Below, one piece after another: positions 1-3,636 of a stretch of 7,785 nt of DNA (its first letter is position 1; every line of letters begins with the position of its first letter). A model generated the notes under the pieces. That model was not told the DNA's origin. It saw only the letters and a list, made by a program, of their open reading frames with translations, and ran no database searches. This stretch comes from Bifidobacterium breve (GTDB taxonomy: Bacteria > Actinomycetota > Acidimicrobiia > IMCC26256 > PALSA-555), in the NCBI GenBank assembly GCA_945889545.1, contig CAMDCC010000137.1:1-7785 (forward strand), read 5' to 3'. The translations under genes were made by a program, and so were the position numbers.

Positions 1-720
1 CGAGAAGGTGGTGTCGTCGGGGGCGATCATGCCGGCGCGGGCCCCGGCCTCGATCGACATGTTGCAGACCGTCATCCGGCCTTCCATCGACAGGCCGCGG
101 ATCGCCGAGCCGCGGTACTCGATGATCGAGCCGATGCCTCCGCCGGTACCGATGCGGGCGATGATCGACAGCACCACATCCTTGGCGCTCACGCCGGGTG
201 CGAGGTCGCCGTCCACGGTGACTGCCATCGTGTGCGGGCGCGCCTGGGGCAGCGTCTGGGTAGCGAGCACGTGTTCAACCTCGCTGGTGCCGATTCCGAA
301 CGCCAGGGCCCCGAACGCGCCGTGGGTGGATGTGTGGCTATCGCCGCAGACGACCGTCATCCCGGGGAGGGTGAGGCCCTGCTCCGGGCCGATCACATGC
401 ACGATGCCGCGGCGCGGGTCGCCCATCCCATAGAAGGTGATGCCGAACTCCTCGCAGTTCTGTGCCAACACCGCCATCTGCTTCGCGGAGATCGGGTCGG
501 GGTGCACCAGGTCGAGATCCGCAGTGGGGTTGTTGTGGTCGATCGTCGCGACGGCCAGGTCGGGGCGCCGCACCGTGCGGCCGTGCATGCGCAGGCCGTC
601 GAACGCCTGGGGCGAGGTGACCTCGTGGACGAGGTGGAGATCCACAAAGAGGAGGTCGGGCTCGTCGGCGACGCGGCGCACGACATGGCGCTCCCACACC
701 TTGTCGGACAACGTGGTCAT
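1..720 (-). CDS. leuC: 3-isopropylmalate dehydratase large subunit (partial, C-terminus beyond left edge)
   Basis: This is the N-terminal 240 residues of the aconitase-family isomerase subunit LeuC. With LeuD it converts 2-isopropylmalate to 3-isopropylmalate in leucine synthesis, and in citramalate-pathway organisms it also isomerises citramalate. The protein opens MTTLSDKVWERHVV, and the family hallmarks are clear: DHNNPT at about 81-86, CGDSHTSTHGAFGALAFGIG at about 125-144, EVEHVLATQT just after, and MTVCNMSIEAGARAGMIAPD at about 216-235. The cysteines that hold the 4Fe-4S cluster lie further C-terminal and are outside the window. The ATG at 720-718 is the only sensible start because an in-frame TAG (729-727) lies just upstream. 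A GAGGGG at 735-730 can serve as Shine-Dalgarno with a 9-base spacer. The gene follows greA on the same strand and in the same reading frame, so it is probably co-transcribed with greA. leuD would be expected next, outside the window. Confidence 0.96.
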   Translation of the reverse strand, partial: MTTLSDKVWERHVVRRVADEPDLLFVDLHLVHEVTSPQAFDGLRMHGRTVRRPDLAVATIDHNNPTADLDLVHPDPISAKQMAVLAQNCEEFGITFYGMGDPRRGIVHVIGPEQGLTLPGMTVVCGDSHTSTHGAFGALAFGIGTSEVEHVLATQTLPQARPHTMAVTVDGDLAPGVSAKDVVLSIIARIGTGGGIGSIIEYRGSAIRGLSMEGRMTVCNMSIEAGARAGMIAPDDTTFS

Positions 721-726
721 GAGGAG

Positions 727-1200
727 CTACCCCTCGAGCGGGCGGACGCTGACGACCTCGACCTCGAAGGTGCGGCGGGGGCCCTTGTATGAGCGCATCT
801 AGCCGGGCGCCGCGCCCATGAGTGCTTCACCGAGCGGCGATGAGGTAGAGAGGACGTCGAAGCTCTCGTGGCGCTCTTCGATCGAACCGACGAGGTACTG
901 AGTGGTGTCGGCGTCGCCATCCATGCGGACCTCGACGATGGTGCCGGCCGCAACCACATCGCCTTCGGGGTGATCGACGACGATGGAGGCCCGGAGCATC
1001 CCCTCGAGCTGGCGGATGCGACCCTCGTTGAGGCCCTGCTCGTTCTTGGCCGCGTCGAAGTCGGCGTTCTCCCGGATGTCGCCGTGTTCCCGGGCGCGCT
1101 CGATCCAGATCGAGATCTCGTCGCGCCGCTCGCCACTGCGCCAGTCCGCCTCTTTCCGAAGGCGGTCGTACGCGTCGCGAGAGAGCTGCACCTCTTTCAT
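727..1200 (-). pseudogene. greA: transcription elongation factor GreA, frame broken by an in-frame TAG near the C-terminus
   Basis: GreA rescues backtracked RNA polymerase by stimulating transcript cleavage. From the ATG at 1200-1198 the frame reads MKEVQLSRDAYDRLRKEADW and then the coiled-coil tip GDIRENADFDAAKNEQ at about 40-55, with the acidic residues D41 and E44 present. The FKBP-like C-terminal domain follows, including STSSPLGEALMGAAPG at 118-133. A TAG then occurs at 801-799, followed in the same frame by 23 codons beginning MRSYKGPRRTF and ending VVSVRPLEG, with a second TAG at 729-727. Total length with the stop read as a residue is 157, the normal GreA size. From memory, actinobacterial GreA proteins have a Gly-Glu-x-Arg-Ser-Tyr segment here, so the TAG most simply replaces a GAG. 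It may be a real nonsense mutation, an assembly error, a readthrough or reinitiation site (ATG follows the TAG directly), or a tolerated truncation. No Shine-Dalgarno is seen, and a TACGCT hexamer 7 bases upstream suggests a leaderless start. Longer starts upstream would add low-complexity non-family sequence and were rejected. Confidence 0.85.
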
Positions 1201-1207
1201 AGGTCTG

Positions 1208-1213
1208 AGCGTA
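1208..1213 (-). promoter_or_regulatory. putative -10 hexamer of greA (leaderless start)
   Basis: On the minus strand TACGCT lies 7 bases before the greA ATG, and no Shine-Dalgarno can be found. This is the geometry of a leaderless actinobacterial transcript, where the start codon coincides with the transcription start. No convincing -35 hexamer is visible. The call rests on the hexamer, its spacing and the similar arrangement at three other starts in the window. Confidence 0.4.
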
Positions 1214-1251
1214 ACCGGCGGCCTGCCGCCGGCTTCGAGGGATCCGGCCTG

Positions 1252-1284
1252 CGGAAAGCCCAACGGAAAGCCCAACGGAAAGCC
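1252..1284. repeat. 12-bp tandem repeat, 2.75 copies
   Basis: The unit CGGAAAGCCCAA occurs exactly at 1252-1263 and 1264-1275, then as a partial CGGAAAGCC at 1276-1284. It sits between the divergent greA and leader promoters, directly before the TTGACC at 1287. It could be a regulator-binding array or simple replication slippage. Nothing in the sequence decides between these. Confidence 0.9.
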
Positions 1285-1286
1285 GG

Positions 1287-1315
1287 TTGACCGGGCTCCA
1301 CCCGGCTGGGAGAAT
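1287..1315 (+). promoter_or_regulatory. putative promoter of the leader-leuB-ilvE-cimA operon
   Basis: TTGACC at 1287-1292 matches five of six bases of the housekeeping -35 consensus. It is followed after exactly 17 bases by GAGAAT at 1310-1315, a four-of-six match to TATAAT. Transcription would begin around 1321-1324, almost at the ATG of the leader peptide, so the leader peptide would be translated from a leaderless or nearly leaderless RNA. AATGAT at 1313-1318 is an alternative -10. Confidence 0.5.
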
Positions 1316-1323
1316 GATCGGTC

Positions 1324-1362
1324 ATGGCACATCAGCACGTCATCGTCATCGTCATCGTGTAG
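1324..1362 (+). CDS. Val/Ile-rich attenuation leader peptide, MAHQHVIVIVIV
   Basis: This is a 12-residue open frame ending in TAG, too short for normal gene finders. Seven of its residues are branched-chain: Val at positions 6, 8, 10 and 12 and Ile at 7, 9 and 11, arranged as three GTCATC units followed by GTG. It contains no Leu codon. It is followed immediately by a 10-bp hairpin and a rho-independent terminator, and then by branched-chain amino acid genes, which is the classic arrangement of ribosome-mediated attenuation as in ilv leaders. Shortage of charged Ile- or Val-tRNA would stall the ribosome here and favour readthrough. The start is either leaderless (predicted transcription start at about 1321-1324) or served by GGGAG at 1308-1312. 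The hexanucleotide repetition could in principle be a chance microsatellite, but the context argues strongly for function. Confidence 0.85.
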   Translation: MAHQHVIVIVIV

Positions 1363-1386
1363 CGAGCGCCGACCTCCGGCGTTCGC
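1362..1386 (+). promoter_or_regulatory. attenuator hairpin 1 (pause or antiterminator-competing stem)
   Basis: GCGAGCGCCG (1362-1371) pairs with CGGCGTTCGC (1377-1386) over 10 bp, with one G-U wobble and a 5-base loop. The 5' arm begins within the leader-peptide stop codon, so a ribosome near the end of the leader would melt it. Both arms can also pair with the 3' arm of the downstream terminator: 1367-1374 with 1404-1411 at seven of eight positions, and 1383-1388 with 1407-1412 at six of six including one wobble. These are candidate antiterminator pairings. Which one operates cannot be settled by eye. Confidence 0.7.
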
Positions 1387-1392
1387 CCTCAA

Positions 1393-1417
1393 CCGTCCAC
1401 CTCGGTGGGCGGTTTTT
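1393..1417 (+). terminator. rho-independent attenuator terminator
   Basis: CCGTCCAC (1393-1400) and GTGGGCGG (1405-1412) form an 8-bp GC-rich stem with one U-G wobble, closed by a CTCG tetraloop and followed directly by five T residues (1413-1417). It stands 30 bases after the leader-peptide stop and 86 bases before leuB, with no gene ending upstream on this strand. It must therefore act on the leader transcript. Confidence 0.85.
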
Positions 1418-1433
1418 CATTGCCCGCACCACA

Positions 1434-1480
1434 TTCTGGAGATCCCAGCTGGGAACCATTCCAAGCCACACTCTCCAGAA
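1434..1480 (+). repeat. 9-bp perfect inverted repeat with nested 12-bp palindrome in the leuB leader
   Basis: TTCTGGAGA (1434-1442) and TCTCCAGAA (1472-1480) are exact reverse complements. Directly after the first arm is the perfect palindrome TCCCAGCTGGGA (1443-1454). A second CCAGAA lies at 1485-1490 and could pair alternatively with the first arm. The element is between the attenuator and the leuB Shine-Dalgarno. It may be an RNA structure affecting leuB translation or stability, or the palindrome may be an operator. It does not directly sequester the AGGAG at 1495-1499. Confidence 0.75.
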
Positions 1481-1503
1481 CGAACCAGAAGCACAGGAGC
1501 ACA

Positions 1504-2499
1504 GTGACCCATCGGATCGGGATCATCGGGGGCGATGGCATCGGCCCCGAAGTGGTGGCCGAGGCCATGAAGGTGGTCGACGCGGCTGGGGTGGCGTACA
1601 CCCCGGTGGCCTTCGACCTCGGTGGCGCGCGCTACCTGCGCGACGGCGAGGTGCTGCCCGACGCCGACCTCAAAGCGATCCGGGGGCTCGACGCGGTGAT
1701 GCTCGGCGCGGTCGGCACCCCCGACGTGGCGCCCGGCGTGCTCGAGCGAGGGCTGCTCCTGAAGCTGCGCTTCGAGCTTGATCTCTACGTGAACTTGCGC
1801 CCGTTCGTGGCTGGGCCGAGCCCGCTCAACGACGGTGTCGACATGATCGTGGTCCGTGAGAACACCGAAGGCGTGTACGCCGGTGAGGGCGGATTCCTCC
1901 GGAAGGGCACGCCACACGAGATCGCCACGCAGGGCTCCACCAACACCCGAATGGGCGTGGAGCGCTGCGTGCGTTTCGCTTTCGAGCTCGCGCGCTCACG
2001 GACGCGCAAGCACCTCACGCTCGTGCACAAGACGAATGTGCTCCAGTTCTCCGGCGATCTCTGGCAGCGGGTGTTCGACGAGGTCGCGTCGGAGTACGAC
2101 GACGTTGAGACCGGCTACCACCACGTCGATGCCGCGTGTATCTATTTCGTGCAGGACCCCGGTCGTTACGACGTGGTCGTCACCGACAACCTGTTCGGCG
2201 ACATCCTCACCGATCTGGGTGGCGCGGTCGCCGGCGGGATTGGTCGGGCCGCGTCGGCCAACCTCAATCCCGCTCGTACCGGACCGTCGGTCTTCGAGCC
2301 GGTCCATGGTTCCGCGCCCGACATCGTGGGCACCGGGAAGGCTGATCCGCGTGCCGCGATCATCTCCGCGGCGATGATGTTGGAGTTCCTCGGCGAGGAC
2401 GACGCGGCAACGCGCATCCGCGAGGCGGTCGAGAAGTCCGACGATGTGACCAGTTCCACGAGCGAGATCGGCGATGCGATCGCCGAGCGAGTGCAATGA
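1504..2499 (+). CDS. leuB: 3-isopropylmalate dehydrogenase (probably also acts on methylmalate)
   Basis: LeuB is the NAD-dependent oxidative decarboxylase of leucine synthesis. In the citramalate route the same enzyme turns 3-methylmalate into 2-oxobutyrate. The 331-residue product is the short actinobacterial size. It begins with the fold signature RIGIIGGDGIGPEVV. Substrate-contact arginines are visible at R89 and R99 (LKLRFELDLYVNLRP) and R118 (VREN). The catalytic Tyr is Y125 (EGVYAGEG) and the catalytic Lys is K176 (HKTNVL). The metal-binding aspartates are D209 and the GDILTD pair D233/D237, and GSAPDIVGTG at 269-278 is the nucleotide-binding segment. The GTG at 1504 is chosen because AGGAG lies at 1495-1499 and the homologous N-terminus starts here. 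An in-frame ATG at 1405 would fall inside the terminator and was rejected. It is the first full gene of the attenuated operon, and its stop overlaps the start of a 37-codon frame. Confidence 0.96.
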   Translation: MTHRIGIIGGDGIGPEVVAEAMKVVDAAGVAYTPVAFDLGGARYLRDGEVLPDADLKAIRGLDAVMLGAVGTPDVAPGVLERGLLLKLRFELDLYVNLRPFVAGPSPLNDGVDMIVVRENTEGVYAGEGGFLRKGTPHEIATQGSTNTRMGVERCVRFAFELARSRTRKHLTLVHKTNVLQFSGDLWQRVFDEVASEYDDVETGYHHVDAACIYFVQDPGRYDVVVTDNLFGDILTDLGGAVAGGIGRAASANLNPARTGPSVFEPVHGSAPDIVGTGKADPRAAIISAAMMLEFLGEDDAATRIREAVEKSDDVTSSTSEIGDAIAERVQ

Positions 2500-2609
2500 C
2501 CAAACCAGAGGCGAGCGCCCGCGCCGTAGGTACCCTGCGGCGCAGCGAGCCGTTCGCCGAAGTGAAGCAGTGCGGCCCGGCGCGTAGCGCCAGAGAGCGG
2601 GAGCAGTAG
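2496..2609 (+). CDS. small ORF (37 aa) exactly filling the leuB-ilvE gap
   Basis: An ATG at 2496 overlaps the leuB stop in the ATGA arrangement. The frame runs 37 codons (MTKPEASARAVGTLRR at the N-terminus, EREQ at the C-terminus) to a TAG at 2607-2609, immediately followed by the ilvE ATG at 2610. About four fifths of its codons end in G or C, like the flanking genes. It is rich in Arg, Ala and Glu, with one Cys and no membrane segment or recognisable domain. Its last codons contain the ilvE Shine-Dalgarno (GGGAG, 2599-2603). It may be a real small protein or purely a translational coupler that keeps ribosomes moving from leuB to ilvE. No function can be assigned, and a chance open frame remains possible. 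Confidence 0.45.
   Translation: MTKPEASARAVGTLRRSEPFAEVKQCGPARSAREREQ
2521..2543 (+). repeat. strong hairpin in the leuB-ilvE interval
   Basis: GCGCCGTAGG (2521-2530) pairs with CCTGCGGCGC (2534-2543) over 10 bp with one wobble and a 3-base loop, although GGTACC at the apex would open a little. No T tract follows, so it is not an intrinsic terminator. It lies inside the 37-codon frame, and a smaller hairpin (2579-2583 with 2587-2591) lies nearer the ilvE start. It could tune processing or ribosome access. Confidence 0.65.
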
Positions 2610-3530
2610 ATGCCGATCGAGAAGACCGAGAAGATCTGGATGGACGGGGAGCTCGTCAACTGGGACGACGCGACCGTTCACGTCTTGACCCACACGCTGC
2701 ACTACGGCTCCGGTGTCTTCGAGGGAATCCGCGCGTACCCGACCTCGCGCGGTCCGGCCGTGTTCCGTCTCACCGACCACATGCGCCGACTGCACGATTC
2801 CGCGTCGCTCCTCATGATGGAGATCCCGTACTCGGTCGAGGAGCTGGTGGAGGCCACGTTGGAGACCGTCCGGGCGAACAAGGTGGATGGTTGCTACATC
2901 CGGCCGCTTGCGTACCTCGGGTACGGCGAGATGGGGCTCAACCCACTGCCGTGCAAGGTGAACGTCTCGATCGCAGTGTGGCCGTGGGGTACCTACTTGG
3001 GCGACGAGGGCGTCAAGCGCGGCGTGCGCATGAAGATCTCCACGTGGCGGCGCATGGACCCGAACATCAACCCGGTCGCGGCCAAGGGCACCGGCATCTA
3101 CGTGAACTCGAGCCTGGCCAAAGTCGAAGCGATCAAGGGTGGCTACGACGAGGCAGTGCTCCTCAACAGCAATGGTGAGGTGGCGGAAGCCACGGGCGAG
3201 AACCTCTTCGTGGTGACGAAGGGTGTGCTGCGTACGCCGCCGCTGTCGTCGGGGGCACTCGAAGGGATCACCCGCGACTCGGTGATGACGATCGCGCGCG
3301 ACCTCGGCTACGAGGTGCGCGAAGAAGTGCTCCTGCGGACCGACCTCTACCTCGCCGACGAGGCGTTCGTCACCGGCACTGCGGCCGAGGTGGTCCCGAT
3401 TCGCGAGGTCGACGACCGTGAGATCGGCGAGCCGGGCGAGATGACGCGCAAGATCCAGGAGACCTACTTCGCAACCATCCACGGCGAAGTCGAGAAGTAC
3501 GCCGATTGGCTGGAATATGCCAACGCGTGA
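2610..3530 (+). CDS. ilvE: branched-chain amino acid aminotransferase (fold class IV)
   Basis: IlvE is a PLP enzyme carrying out the last step of isoleucine, valine and leucine synthesis, with glutamate as amino donor. The 306-residue product has normal length. Recognisable segments are LHYGSGVFEGIRAY (30-43), the PLP-lysine segment PVAAKGTGIYVNSSLA with K159, GYDEAVLLNSNGEVAEATGENLFVV (178-202), SSGALEGITRD (213-223) and LYLADEAFVTGTAAEVVPI (247-265). These match the IlvE type rather than D-amino-acid aminotransferase or aminodeoxychorismate lyase. The ATG at 2610 has GGGAG at 2599-2603 with a 6-base spacer and directly abuts the stop of the preceding small frame. It is the second main gene of the attenuated operon. 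Confidence 0.96.
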   Translation: MPIEKTEKIWMDGELVNWDDATVHVLTHTLHYGSGVFEGIRAYPTSRGPAVFRLTDHMRRLHDSASLLMMEIPYSVEELVEATLETVRANKVDGCYIRPLAYLGYGEMGLNPLPCKVNVSIAVWPWGTYLGDEGVKRGVRMKISTWRRMDPNINPVAAKGTGIYVNSSLAKVEAIKGGYDEAVLLNSNGEVAEATGENLFVVTKGVLRTPPLSSGALEGITRDSVMTIARDLGYEVREEVLLRTDLYLADEAFVTGTAAEVVPIREVDDREIGEPGEMTRKIQETYFATIHGEVEKYADWLEYANA

Positions 3531-3636
3531 CCAGGCGCCGGTTGCGCACACCGTCCTCGGCCCCGACTTCGTCGGCTGCCTGCGGGCGGCGCACTCCACC
3601 GGCGCCTGCTGGCGGTATCCACTGAGCACGCCATGA
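3517..3636 (+). CDS. small ORF (39 aa) bridging ilvE and cimA
   Basis: An ATG at 3517, inside the last codons of ilvE but in another frame, opens a 39-codon frame (N-terminus MPTRDQAPVAHTVLGPDF, C-terminus WRYPLSTP). Its TGA at 3634-3636 overlaps the cimA ATG (ATGA). Most codons end in G or C. It has two Cys, one Trp and no obvious domain. cimA has no visible Shine-Dalgarno of its own, so termination-reinitiation from this frame is an attractive way to start cimA. No function is recognised, and a chance frame in GC-rich DNA cannot be excluded. Confidence 0.42.
   Translation: MPTRDQAPVAHTVLGPDFVGCLRAAHSTGACWRYPLSTP
3532..3608 (+). repeat. 10-bp perfect inverted repeat spanning the ilvE-cimA gap
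   Basis: CAGGCGCCGG (3532-3541) and CCGGCGCCTG (3599-3608) are exact reverse complements. Inside them CCGAC (3563-3567) and GTCGG (3571-3575) form a small hairpin. An mRNA fold would enclose nearly the whole interval and bring the end of ilvE close to the cimA start. There is no T tract, so it is not an intrinsic terminator. Each arm is itself built on GGCGCC, which raises the odds of chance pairing. Confidence 0.6.

Noticed and set aside
727..798. The 23-codon frame before leuC as a leucine attenuation leader peptide
   Set aside because: It has a single Leu codon and no terminator hairpin before leuC, and its sequence matches the GreA C-terminus.
727..801. Genetic code with TAG reassigned to an amino acid
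   Set aside because: TAG appears to end the GreA tail, the leader peptide and a small frame at sensible places. If TAG were sense, GreA would run straight into LeuC. One nonsense codon is weak evidence for recoding.
1201..1392. Extended GreA N-terminus starting at 1392 with a run of Asp residues
   Set aside because: The run is the complement of the GTCATC leader codons, and the GFPLGFPLGFP stretch is the 12-bp repeat. GreA homology starts at the ATG at 1200.
1405..1503. Upstream in-frame ATG start for leuB at 1405
   Set aside because: It would begin inside the terminator stem and add about 33 residues not seen in LeuB. The GTG at 1504 has an AGGAG and fits the family N-terminus.
1321..1503. 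T-box or metabolite riboswitch in the leuB leader
   Set aside because: No T-box consensus, specifier-loop arrangement or known aptamer core is visible. The leader peptide plus terminator explains the region better.
2521..2543. Intrinsic terminator between leuB and ilvE
   Set aside because: The hairpin is strong but no T tract follows, so it is recorded only as a structure.
2166..3629. Long minus-strand open frame (487 codons) opposite leuB, ilvE and the gap
   Set aside because: Its translation is low-complexity, rich in His, Arg, Asp and Val, and lies antisense to two clearly recognised enzymes. Long antisense frames are expected in GC-rich coding DNA.
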